Below are positions 19,411-28,597 of a stretch of DNA of 64,000 nucleotides, piece by piece. The notes below the pieces were generated by a model. It did not search any database. It was not told the DNA's origin and saw only the letters and a program-made list of their open reading frames with translations. Both the position numbers and the translations under genes were made by a program. Position 1 is the first letter of the stretch; every line of letters starts with the position of its first letter. The stretch is from positions 62,001-126,000 of the IMG/VR virus record IMGVR_UViG_3300042516_005475; one strand, written 5' to 3'. The stretch is from a virus.

Positions 19411-21150
19411 ATGAATAGAGTAAGCTCAAATTTTTATTTTGCCCCATCTTCAACCCAGACAAATTATCTTTCGTCTGGTAACCTAAGCGCTTTCTCTACT
19501 ACTAACTTTTCTCTTTCTACTGATGGTTTAACTAATCTTGTTTTAAGCTTATCAAATGTTCAAGAAAATTTTGACAGATATCAAAAGGTATTAGTTGATT
19601 GGGGTCAAGGCAAGGAGTATTATGAGGCTACAATTAACCCAATTTCTACTCAATCTATAAGTGATTTTATTTTTCAAAACTTTTTTACTACATCTTCTAC
19701 TAATGACCCGAACACCTTTAACGTTTCATTAAGTTTATTTAGATTGCCTTTTAATAATGTTTTTGATACAATTAATATTGATCTTAACATTTTTCAACCA
19801 AGCTTTACTGACGAGTATAATATAAAGTTATTAAAAAACTATAACTATTATGACCCAGATACTAAGATTAATAATTTAGTATTATTTATTGAGCAGCAAA
19901 ATAATAATGGTATTTCTGTTGTTTATAATGAGATAGGTAATAATTTAACTAATTTTGTTGATACAAGAATTAGTGCAGCTCTTGTAAATTTTGTACCAGA
20001 TGTTTCCGTAGAAGGCATCGCTGAGTATCATTTAAGTGCTTGTGATTGTAACGGATTACTAGCAGTAAATAGAGCCTCTGATGGTGTAGGACCAGCAATG
20101 GTAATTGTTACAGCCTTAACAGCAGACTTTTTATATACTTCTAGCACTAATACAGTTTATTATCCAGTAACAGGTTTTACATATTCAGCCTTGACTGAAA
20201 CAGCTAAAGTGATTAATTGGAGCTCTAATGAAACAGGTATAAAGTACTTCTCGGTACCGATTTATGTACCTGACTTATATGTAAATACACCTCAGTTCTT
20301 CTTAGTAACAATTGAAAATCTTTTTAACACTTTTGTTGACCCAACTTCAACACAGGCGTTTGTATTATTAGACCCATATTCTGATTGTATGTTAGATATG
20401 GAACCATGTGGAGTTGCTCCTATACCATCCCCAACAGTTACACCTACAATCACTCCTACAAATACAATCACTCCTACAATCACACCTACAATCACACCAA
20501 CGACTGGTTTATCTCCAACTGTTACCCCAACTGTAACCCCAACTAAAACTGTAACCCCAACTGTAACCCCAACTAAAACTGTAACCCCAACTTCTACCCC
20601 TACAGCTACCCCAACTGTAACCCCAACAAAGACATTAACACCTACTAACACAGTTACACCACCAGCTACAGTCACGCCAACAGTTACACCAACCACAACA
20701 CCACCAGCTACAGTTACACCAACAGTTACAGTCACCCCAACCGCAACACCACCAGCTACAGTTACACAAACAGTTACAGTTACTCCTTCACCAACACCTC
20801 AAGATCCAACATGCGCAGAGGCTTTGCAATTAGTCACCCTTACAGTTTATAACCCTTTCTCGGCAACTGTAACAGATTTAACTTGGTCAATTAATGACAC
20901 TGAAGAATCTCAGATGGCTATTTTTGCTACTCAACCGCTATCTGTTAGCCAATATGGAAACCCAACAATTGGAATAGTACGGTCTTGTTGTACTTTTGAT
21001 GATCCAACATGGAAAATAACATTCTACTGGACAAGCCCTGATGGGAAAGGACCCCAAAACTTTGTATTCCCTGATGATGTTTCTGATGGACCTTGGACAG
21101 TTTGTACATATGGAGCGCTATATAGTACATGGCAGGTCAATCTTAGCTAA
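19411..21150 (+). CDS. Fibre protein with Thr/Pro linker and Cys-bearing C-terminal domain
   Basis: A 579-residue protein. Residues 1-335 are beta-rich with no recognised family. Residues about 339-464 are a Thr/Pro/Val linker. Residues about 465-579 form a compact domain with C-x-E near its start, a central SCCTF Cys pair and a late Cys, which resembles the C-terminal domain of the 1,242-residue protein at 28590-32318 (same order of C-x-E, NPF/NPY, double Cys, FYW/FYT and final Cys). It starts one base after the previous stop, so it is probably co-translated with the lectin-like protein. A fibre or decoration role is inferred. Confidence 0.6.
   Translation: MNRVSSNFYFAPSSTQTNYLSSGNLSAFSTTNFSLSTDGLTNLVLSLSNVQENFDRYQKVLVDWGQGKEYYEATINPISTQSISDFIFQNFFTTSSTNDPNTFNVSLSLFRLPFNNVFDTINIDLNIFQPSFTDEYNIKLLKNYNYYDPDTKINNLVLFIEQQNNNGISVVYNEIGNNLTNFVDTRISAALVNFVPDVSVEGIAEYHLSACDCNGLLAVNRASDGVGPAMVIVTALTADFLYTSSTNTVYYPVTGFTYSALTETAKVINWSSNETGIKYFSVPIYVPDLYVNTPQFFLVTIENLFNTFVDPTSTQAFVLLDPYSDCMLDMEPCGVAPIPSPTVTPTITPTNTITPTITPTITPTTGLSPTVTPTVTPTKTVTPTVTPTKTVTPTSTPTATPTVTPTKTLTPTNTVTPPATVTPTVTPTTTPPATVTPTVTVTPTATPPATVTQTVTVTPSPTPQDPTCAEALQLVTLTVYNPFSATVTDLTWSINDTEESQMAIFATQPLSVSQYGNPTIGIVRSCCTFDDPTWKITFYWTSPDGKGPQNFVFPDDVSDGPWTVCTYGALYSTWQVNLS
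20425..20802 (+). repeat. Thr/Pro/Val linker repeat
   Basis: Tandem units coding for [10 protein letters not shown] and PPATVTPTVT; period about 18 bases with point variation, joining the N- and C-terminal domains of the 19411-21150 protein. Confidence 0.8.
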
Positions 21151-21170
21151 TTGAAAAATAATTAAGGTGG

Positions 21171-21178
21171 TATAAATC
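21171..21178 (+). promoter_or_regulatory. Late-type promoter box TATAAATC
   Basis: One mismatch from the T4 late consensus, 5 bases before the ATG at 21184. It would give the two glycosyltransferase genes their own nearly leaderless transcript. Confidence 0.45.
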
Positions 21179-21183
21179 CTCGT

Positions 21184-22473
21184 ATGAGTTCCGCCTCTAA
21201 CGATAAGATTTTTTGCCAAATAGCTGCATATAGAGACCCCCAACTAATCCCAACGCTTAGAAGCATGATTGACAATGCTTCGAACCCAGACAACCTTGTA
21301 TTTTGTATTGCCTGGCAACGCGACAAGAGAGATGAGTTTGATAATCTAGAGATTTTTAGCCAGGATCCTAGATTTATTATTATTGAAATTCCTGCTATGG
21401 AGAGCAAAGGAGCCTGTTGGGCTCGTAACTTAATCCAGCAGCGCTATAATGGGGAAGGTTATACTCTTCAAATTGACAGCCACATGCGCTTTGTAAAAGA
21501 TTGGGACAGTAAATGCATCAGTATGATTAAGCAGCTACAAGAAACTGGCTATGAAAAGCCTTTGTTAACAAGCTATGTTAGCTCTTTTGACCCTGATGAT
21601 GATACTAAGTTTGTAAAAGAGCCATGGAAGATGAAGTTTGATCGCTTTATTCCAGAAGGAGCAATATTCTTCTTACCTGAAACAATTGATGAATGGCAGC
21701 ACTTAACAACACCTGTAAAGGCTAGATTCTATTCAGCTCACTTTTGCTTTACTTTGGGCACAATGTGTCAAGAGGTTCCACATGACCCAAATTATTATTT
21801 CCATGGTGAAGAAATTTCAATTGCTGTAAGAGCCTTTACTCACGGCTATGATTTATTCCACCCACATATGATTATTTGCTGGCATGAATATACTCGTAAG
21901 GGTAGAACCAAGCATTGGGATGACCACGTTGAGTCAAATAAAGAGGTGGTACCGTGGCATATTCGTAACAATGATTGCCACAAGCGTAATAGATGCTTGT
22001 TTAGCATGGATGGTGAGAAACATGAGTCTGTTGATTGGGGTATGTATGGTTTTGGTACTAAGCGTACTCTAAAAGATTATGAGGACTATGCTGGTATTAA
22101 TTTTAAGCTAAGACTTGCTCATAAGTTTACTACAGACAATGTTGATTATCCTCCTAATCCAATTGTTTATAAGAATGATGAAGAGTGGAAGTCTAAGTGC
22201 TTGAAGAATTACGACATACAGGTTCAGATAAAAGAAGAATATGAAAATAACCCAGACGTTCTATTTTGGTTCTTTGGAGTTCACAACGCCTCTGGAGATG
22301 AATTGTTCAGAAAAGACTTTACCTATGATATGTTAGAGAAGATTAGAAATGAGAACATTAAGTCTGAACTTGTAACAATTCGCACTAATGATAAGCCCGC
22401 TAAGTATATTATTTGGGTGCACAAGAAAGAAACCGGTTGGGGGCAAAGATTTGAAATACCAATTAACGTATGA
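21184..22473 (+). CDS. Polypeptide GlcNAc-transferase-like glycosyltransferase (PF11397/GT60 type)
   Basis: A 429-residue cytosolic GT-A enzyme. Seen: FCQIAAYRDPQLIPTLRSM at the start, then SKGACWARNLIQQ and LQIDSHMRFVKDWD, where D-S-H is the metal/nucleotide-sugar site, and FHGEE further on. This order of signatures is that of PF11397. Its characterised eukaryotic member, Dictyostelium Gnt1, transfers GlcNAc from UDP-GlcNAc to a hydroxyproline of Skp1. Donor and acceptor here are not known. The gene lies among four Thr/Pro-rich fibre genes and is followed by a second glycosyltransferase whose start overlaps its stop (ATGA). I infer that it modifies a fibre protein; modification of a host glycan is the alternative. 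Confidence 0.82.
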   Translation: MSSASNDKIFCQIAAYRDPQLIPTLRSMIDNASNPDNLVFCIAWQRDKRDEFDNLEIFSQDPRFIIIEIPAMESKGACWARNLIQQRYNGEGYTLQIDSHMRFVKDWDSKCISMIKQLQETGYEKPLLTSYVSSFDPDDDTKFVKEPWKMKFDRFIPEGAIFFLPETIDEWQHLTTPVKARFYSAHFCFTLGTMCQEVPHDPNYYFHGEEISIAVRAFTHGYDLFHPHMIICWHEYTRKGRTKHWDDHVESNKEVVPWHIRNNDCHKRNRCLFSMDGEKHESVDWGMYGFGTKRTLKDYEDYAGINFKLRLAHKFTTDNVDYPPNPIVYKNDEEWKSKCLKNYDIQVQIKEEYENNPDVLFWFFGVHNASGDELFRKDFTYDMLEKIRNENIKSELVTIRTNDKPAKYIIWVHKKETGWGQRFEIPINV

Positions 22474-24146
22474 ATAACGAAGTAACATTTGTAACAGGTC
22501 TTTGGGATTTAGGTAGAGATAAAATTGGAGGTGGTTTTAGGAGAGATTTTAACTCTCATTACCTGCCACAATTTCAAAACTTACTTGCTCAAAATATTAA
22601 TTTAATTATTTTTTGTGATAAAGATGTAGAAGAGTTTGTGTGGAGACATAGAGAACCTCGTAACACCCTTGTTATTAACAAACCTCTTGAATCCTTTAAA
22701 ACAAATTTTGATTTTTACAATCAAGTCCAGAATATTCGTAACAAACCTGAATGGAAAAATCAGGCTGGTTGGTTAGCTGACAGCCCGCAGAGCTCTCTTG
22801 AATATTATAACCCAGTTGTAATGAGTAAGTTCTTTATGTTGCATGATAGCTGCATAATGAACCCATTTAATACTGAGCATTTTTATTGGATTGATGCAGG
22901 TATTTCATCTACTGTTAACCTAAGTTATTTTTCAACATTTAATGTTCATAATAAACTTTCAAAATACATTTCCAGTTTATTGTTTGTTTGTTTCCCGTAT
23001 GATGGACAAGTAGAAATTCATGGGTTTACTAAGAGTAAATTTAATGAGTGCTGTAATGCTGACTCACAATATGTTGCAAGAGGTGGTTTTTTTGGTGGTA
23101 AGAGTGACTATATTAAGAAGTTTAACCCCAAATATTATGATACTCTTCGCTCTACTTTAAGTGAGGGTTATATGGGTACAGAGGAGAGTATTTTCACAAT
23201 TCTTTGCTATCTTTACCCAGAAGATATTTGCAGAGTAATGATTGAAGATAATGGTTTGCTTAATACTATATTTGAGGCTCTTAAAAACGACTCTATTGTA
23301 GTAGAAAGACCTATAAACTCTAAAAATTTTAAAATTCCAACATTAGAAGAGATTAAAATTTATGTATTAACATTCAATAGCTGCTCACAACTTGAATTGC
23401 TATTAAACAATTTTACTATTACGTATCCTGAATTGATATCAATTAAAGATAAAGTATTAATTAACAATAGTACAGAAAGAAGCTATGATGAGTGCTATAA
23501 AGAAATAGCTGATAAATATGGGTTCACTATTCAAAACTTCGACAACATTGGTATTTGTGGCGCGCGTCAATGGGTAGCTGAAGATTTTGAAAAATCTGAT
23601 AAGAGTTATTATATCTTCTTTGAAGATGATATGTTGTTTAATACTGATTTTACTTATTGTAAGAATGGTTTTAGCACCAAAGCTAATGATTTGTTTAACA
23701 AGAGCCTTAAAATTGTTGAAAAAGAAGCATTAGACTATCTTAAAATAAGCTTTTCAGAGTTTTTTGGTGGTAATAACCAACAGTGGGCTTATTGTAATGT
23801 GCCTCAGCAAGTAAGGCTAGATAATTTTGGTGATTTAAAGCTACAATTTCCAAGAGATTATGACAAGATTCCAGGGACTGTTACTTATTCTATAGGCTCT
23901 TTTGAAGGATTGCCATATGCTATTGGGGAGTTTTACTATTGTAACTGGCCATTACTGTTCACAAAACAAGGCAATCGCAAGGTTTTCCTTGATACTAAGT
24001 GGGGACACCCGTATGAACAAACATGGATGTCGTATGTATTTCAGGAGCAGCGTAAGAAAAACATAAAGGCTGGTTGTTTGTTACTCTCTCCAATAGCTCA
24101 TAACAGAGTTTATTTCTATAAAGCACAGGATAGAAGAGAGAGCTAA
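22470..24146 (+). CDS. Two-domain glycosyltransferase: HtrL/YibB-like plus GT2-like
   Basis: A 558-residue protein. Residues about 1-270 resemble the HtrL_YibB family (PF09612): TFVTGLWDLGRD at the start, a conserved Asp-rich strand (HFYWIDAGIS) and GGFFGGKSDYI. Residues about 285-550 form a second GT-A-like part, IKIYVLTFNSCSQLELLL followed by a YYIFFEDDM phrase whose Asp-Asp would bind the metal ion, and a GICGARQW motif. Overlap with the preceding GlcNAc-transferase-like gene (ATGA) implies coupled expression and a shared pathway, such as extending a sugar added to a fibre. The substrate is unknown. Confidence 0.7.
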   Translation: MNNEVTFVTGLWDLGRDKIGGGFRRDFNSHYLPQFQNLLAQNINLIIFCDKDVEEFVWRHREPRNTLVINKPLESFKTNFDFYNQVQNIRNKPEWKNQAGWLADSPQSSLEYYNPVVMSKFFMLHDSCIMNPFNTEHFYWIDAGISSTVNLSYFSTFNVHNKLSKYISSLLFVCFPYDGQVEIHGFTKSKFNECCNADSQYVARGGFFGGKSDYIKKFNPKYYDTLRSTLSEGYMGTEESIFTILCYLYPEDICRVMIEDNGLLNTIFEALKNDSIVVERPINSKNFKIPTLEEIKIYVLTFNSCSQLELLLNNFTITYPELISIKDKVLINNSTERSYDECYKEIADKYGFTIQNFDNIGICGARQWVAEDFEKSDKSYYIFFEDDMLFNTDFTYCKNGFSTKANDLFNKSLKIVEKEALDYLKISFSEFFGGNNQQWAYCNVPQQVRLDNFGDLKLQFPRDYDKIPGTVTYSIGSFEGLPYAIGEFYYCNWPLLFTKQGNRKVFLDTKWGHPYEQTWMSYVFQEQRKKNIKAGCLLLSPIAHNRVYFYKAQDRRES

Positions 24147-24153
24147 ATAAATA
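24146..24153 (+). promoter_or_regulatory. Late-type promoter box AATAAATA
   Basis: Overlaps the stop codon of the glycosyltransferase gene and ends 5 bases (TTAAT) before the ATG at 24159. Confidence 0.55.
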
Positions 24154-24158
24154 TTAAT

Positions 24159-25061
24159 ATGGCTGATGATACAGAATATATTTCAGATCTAGAACCGATA
24201 CTAGAACTAGCCCCAACTGATAGTTTTCCAGTAGAAACTCTAGAGGGTACTAAGAGAATAGAGTTTAAAGATGTTATTCTCGGTCCAGACAACATTAGCT
24301 TTTACGAAGAGGTAGCAACAAATACACTGGCAATTGTTGTACTATCGTCTGAAGTTTTAGATCTTGATGCGAGTGTCACCAACATTAACTCCGGTTTAAC
24401 TGGCTTATCTGCAGCATATGATGAAGCAATTAAGAGCGGTTTTTGCTATGTTAGCTTCAATGATGCAGGTACTTTATCAGTATTAGCTAGCTCTTCTAAC
24501 GTAGCGGGTATTATATCAACTGATGGTGGTTCTAGAATTCAAATTACAGGTAATAATGTTTCTAATTTAATTTTTGCTTCAATAAATGTTACATTAAACA
24601 ACAATATTTCAGCCTCTACTTCTACAGATGACTTCTTAACATATACACCAGTAATTGACAGTAGAACTTCTAATACATTTAAAGTTGGTATAAATTCAGT
24701 ATTGAATCATTTTACAACAGTTTCTTTACCAACAGCTATTAACGTTACCTCTGAAGCCTTTAGTCCAATTACAAGCTTAAATGTTACCCCAGCTTCTATT
24801 ACACCTGTAACACAGGTTGTACCTACATCTGTCTCAGTATTATTAAACCCTACTGGTAACGGTAACGTAGTTGAATCTATTGCAGTAACTAACTTACCTT
24901 CCGCAATAGTTGAAACAGTTACTGGTAATACAACAACTAAAAACATTGTAAGTAATGTAGCTGTAACTGATACCTCGTTTAATTTATCTTTAATTACAGA
25001 TCAAGGCAGTGGTTTACCTTTAAGAAATACAGAAATTAATATCTCTTTTAGATACAGATAA
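24159..25061 (+). CDS. Structural protein, probable fibre or baseplate component
   Basis: A 300-residue protein with an acidic N-terminus (residues 1-30) of the kind seen at the start of phage fibre and neck proteins, followed by a Thr/Val/Ser/Asn-rich beta region with regular alternation of strands. The middle contains VAGIISTDGGSRIQITGNN, similar to the repetitive shaft of tail fibres. No family is recognised with confidence. It opens an operon with the 1,178-residue gene, whose start overlaps its stop (TAATG). Confidence 0.5.
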   Translation: MADDTEYISDLEPILELAPTDSFPVETLEGTKRIEFKDVILGPDNISFYEEVATNTLAIVVLSSEVLDLDASVTNINSGLTGLSAAYDEAIKSGFCYVSFNDAGTLSVLASSSNVAGIISTDGGSRIQITGNNVSNLIFASINVTLNNNISASTSTDDFLTYTPVIDSRTSNTFKVGINSVLNHFTTVSLPTAINVTSEAFSPITSLNVTPASITPVTQVVPTSVSVLLNPTGNGNVVESIAVTNLPSAIVETVTGNTTTKNIVSNVAVTDTSFNLSLITDQGSGLPLRNTEINISFRYR

Positions 25062-28000
25062 TGAATGTTCTAAATTTATCAGCTCTAATACCAATGGAGG
25101 TAGAATACTCCTTGGATGGTAATGTTAATTTAACAAATAACATTACAAACTATTTCTATGGTTTAAATCTTTACAGTACAGAGCTGTTTAATTTTGCTAG
25201 AGATCTTTCAATCAACTACTATAACACCTTTATCTTAACAGATAAACTGGATAAACCCGACTTTCTCACCTTAAGCGAACCAATTACAGCTTCTTATCCT
25301 AAGACAATTAGTACAACTGTTCAATGTGTTGGTCTTTCTTCTACTGGTCTAGGTTTTTGGGAAGATTATGCTGCTAATTACTCTTCTACAAGCCCGTACT
25401 TATCTTGCGGAGAGGGAATATTTTCAACAGGTAGCATTTGGAATTTAGGTTCTTGGAATATGTATGATATTGAGTTTTTGAATGCAAATCAATGTTACAT
25501 TTCCAAGCTAAGAAACAATAATTCAGTATTAACTCAGCTACAAACAAAAGAATATCTTGGACCTGCATTTACAGAGGATGTAAACTACCTTACATTTTCA
25601 TCAACTCCTTACACTTTTAACTACATCTATAATGAGCAAAACAATACTATTGTATTTTATTTTAATTATGCTCCTAATGGTAGTAGCTCTAACAGCTTAT
25701 TTTTAATTACACAAGAAGAAAATAGAGTAGTTTTAAAGTCTGTAGATGAATATGTGATTTCTGATCTTGGTCTTTATAATTTAAGCGCAGTTTTCTGTTT
25801 ATCTTACAGAGATGCTAATACAAGATTGGCAGAATTTACTACTAACTATAATGCATATAAAAGAACATATTTTCCAACAGCTGAAACTTCTTTATGTGAT
25901 AGCTATGATGGGTTGAAGAACAACTATTTAGTATCAAGCAACGTTGTATTTACGGATAATAAGTTCCTTGTTAACTTTCAACCACTTAAAAATCAGCTAG
26001 ATTTAAATTATAACTTTACTGCAACCAATAGCTTCATTGGCCAACCGTTTGATAATAGAGATTATCAATCTATTGTATCTGGAACTGACCAAGAATTAGG
26101 CTTTCCAAACCTAACATTAACATTTTATACATATAACGCTCCTATTACGTTCAAGAAAGGAGCCTTAACCTATTTTCACTTCCCAGTTAGTGCTACTCCG
26201 TTTGATAAACTCAATGTAAACGATTCAACTTTGGTTGATTGTGGCTCTTTTGCAGGGCAAAACCCATTAGATGCTGATAAGGTCTTTAAAAAGCTATTAC
26301 CAACTGTAGCTGGCAACAATATAGATAAGAATCAAACAGGTACTTACTTGTGTACTTGGTTGTATATATCAGCTTTTGACAGTAGACCTATTTGGATGGA
26401 TCGTTATTACAATCCAAACTTTACTTCTCTACAAACAGCCTATACCCAAAACTTTAATTCAGACTTTGTAAACACTGTTACTACTCTTAGTGCCAAGAAT
26501 TTTACATATTTTGATAAAGTTAGTGATTTAACCTTTGAGCCTAATAGTACATATAGCTATTATAGACTATCTGAGGCAGATATTGCTCGTATTAATAACA
26601 ATCTTTATGAGAATCAGATTAATTCTGATGTTATTAATGTTTATGATGCTAATTTAAACCTCCAACAGGCTGGAGCCGCTTCTTTTGAATATGGTTTCAA
26701 TACTGGTTCACTTGTTCAAAAGACTTCTGCCTCAGGAGATTATAGTATTTGCTTCAATATAAAGAGCAAAGACTTTAAAAAGAAGTTTGGTAATACCTTA
26801 TTAAACAATTTTTATAATTTAAACGGGTTGAATATTACAAATTATGACAATTTAAACAACTTAATACTGTTTACCTCTGGTTCAGAGATTGTTGTAAGTA
26901 ATACTAATTTTGATTCATTAAGAAATGTAAAGGTGCTTTTAGAGAAATCTATTTTTAAGACACCAGATGCCTTATTAAGCATTGATTTTAACAATAACGT
27001 TGAGGGGTTTTATGTTACCAGTATTAGTACCCTTTCAAGCAACGTCGGTATTAATTTAAATGTAGGTCCAAACACTTCAGACTTCTATCTTTCTAAGTTA
27101 GATAAGAACTTCACTACATTAAATACAATACTTTTAACTTCCTTCTCTGGTGGAACCTATAATTTTGTTAGTTCTAACATAGATGATACTTACTACTACG
27201 CGCTTTTCAATACATTTAATACTCAAGTAGCTGCAACTAATCAAAATTACTTTTTAATTAAGTATCCTTTGTCTGGAATGTTATTAAGTCAGCCTATTAA
27301 TACTCCAGTTAACTTGCAGCTCCCTAGATATGGTTCAGTTAATGGTAATAGCATTACAATTTCTGACTTTACTTTGTGTAGAAGTACCTATAACTTTATT
27401 CTTTCTGCTGGTTTACCTGTTTATTATTTGACTGATTATGCAAATAACAGCATTTGTTCTGATGTAAACAACAGAGCCTGGTATATTTATAATAATATTT
27501 TATATCATTCTGTTACTGATTTAGGTAATTTAGATGGTTTTAATCTATCATATCTTAAAGATTCAAATAACAATCAAACTATTACTAATGTAACAACTGA
27601 TAACAGTGGTAACATTTACTTAATTTCTGATAACGGTACAGATAGTTACTTGTATAAGCTTGATAATAATAGAAAACCTATTTACTTTCAGTCTCTTTCT
27701 TCAAGCTTTGGTGCACCTACAACGAAATATTTGGATATTTTGTATGTAAACAACAATGGAGTTATAGAACCAAGACCTTATGTTATATATGACCCGTACC
27801 AACCAAGTAGTTTATCAGCCAGAAGCTTTAAAGAGGTTAATGTTTTTGATGCTAGTGGCAATTTAATTTATATTAAGCCACTAGAATATGAAACTGATAC
27901 GTTTAACATAAGCAATCAGAACAGAAAAGGGTTTAGAAGAACGCTTTCTAATGTTGAGCAGGTTAATAATCTGTTTGAAGTAGATGGTAACCCAATTAAA

Positions 28001-28597
28001 TTTAACTATTATGTGTCAGATGTAGCAGGGGATGTAGAAAAGATTACTTTACAGGCTAATTTAGAAACATTAGCTAACCAAGATTTATTCTTTACATTTA
28101 CTTTTAATTCTCTTACTGGTGGTTCTAAGCTCTATATTAATAGTATCTTGGTTGAAGAATCTGATACTACTAATATTAAGTATTCCAAGACCCCTATCTC
28201 TGGTTCTATAGCCTTAAATTCTATTTCATTGACTGACCCAGCCTTTGAGTCTACTCAATTCAAGTGTCAAAACCTTGAGATGTACGGTATAAAGGCCTTC
28301 AACACAGTGTTATCAAAATATGATATTAGAAATCTGTTTATTAGATCAGCTAGAATTACAGATATAAACTGGAACGTTCCAGCAGGCAAGAGAAACATAA
28401 CTGAAACCATTCAGCAGAACTTTAAGTTTAGTTTACCAGGTTATAAGACCAACTTGTTTGATATTATTGTTTCAGGAGCTCAAGGATTAAACGATGTACA
28501 AAGAGAAGCAATTGCTGAAAAAATAAGAGAGTACATAAAGGGTAACATTCCGATAAATACTATTATTAACGAGGTTAACATCAGAAGTAATGAATAA
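25061..28597 (+). CDS. Very large fibre/baseplate protein with a LamG-like domain
   Basis: A 1,178-residue, Asn/Ser/Tyr-rich protein. Residues about 820-900 contain NVTTDNSGNIYLISDNGTD, a propeller-blade-like phrase. Residues about 985-1110 look like a concanavalin/LamG fold: FTFNSLTGGSKLYINSILVE, then LEMYGIKAFNTVLSKYDIRN, matching the G-x-x-LYVNG and raised-loop plus D-I strands of LamG. The last 80 residues are helical and charged (EAIAEKIREYI), perhaps an oligomerisation or docking end. The gene overlaps both neighbours. A carbohydrate-binding fibre part is inferred. Confidence 0.5.
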   Translation: MNVLNLSALIPMEVEYSLDGNVNLTNNITNYFYGLNLYSTELFNFARDLSINYYNTFILTDKLDKPDFLTLSEPITASYPKTISTTVQCVGLSSTGLGFWEDYAANYSSTSPYLSCGEGIFSTGSIWNLGSWNMYDIEFLNANQCYISKLRNNNSVLTQLQTKEYLGPAFTEDVNYLTFSSTPYTFNYIYNEQNNTIVFYFNYAPNGSSSNSLFLITQEENRVVLKSVDEYVISDLGLYNLSAVFCLSYRDANTRLAEFTTNYNAYKRTYFPTAETSLCDSYDGLKNNYLVSSNVVFTDNKFLVNFQPLKNQLDLNYNFTATNSFIGQPFDNRDYQSIVSGTDQELGFPNLTLTFYTYNAPITFKKGALTYFHFPVSATPFDKLNVNDSTLVDCGSFAGQNPLDADKVFKKLLPTVAGNNIDKNQTGTYLCTWLYISAFDSRPIWMDRYYNPNFTSLQTAYTQNFNSDFVNTVTTLSAKNFTYFDKVSDLTFEPNSTYSYYRLSEADIARINNNLYENQINSDVINVYDANLNLQQAGAASFEYGFNTGSLVQKTSASGDYSICFNIKSKDFKKKFGNTLLNNFYNLNGLNITNYDNLNNLILFTSGSEIVVSNTNFDSLRNVKVLLEKSIFKTPDALLSIDFNNNVEGFYVTSISTLSSNVGINLNVGPNTSDFYLSKLDKNFTTLNTILLTSFSGGTYNFVSSNIDDTYYYALFNTFNTQVAATNQNYFLIKYPLSGMLLSQPINTPVNLQLPRYGSVNGNSITISDFTLCRSTYNFILSAGLPVYYLTDYANNSICSDVNNRAWYIYNNILYHSVTDLGNLDGFNLSYLKDSNNNQTITNVTTDNSGNIYLISDNGTDSYLYKLDNNRKPIYFQSLSSSFGAPTTKYLDILYVNNNGVIEPRPYVIYDPYQPSSLSARSFKEVNVFDASGNLIYIKPLEYETDTFNISNQNRKGFRRTLSNVEQVNNLFEVDGNPIKFNYYVSDVAGDVEKITLQANLETLANQDLFFTFTFNSLTGGSKLYINSILVEESDTTNIKYSKTPISGSIALNSISLTDPAFESTQFKCQNLEMYGIKAFNTVLSKYDIRNLFIRSARITDINWNVPAGKRNITETIQQNFKFSLPGYKTNLFDIIVSGAQGLNDVQREAIAEKIREYIKGNIPINTIINEVNIRSNE

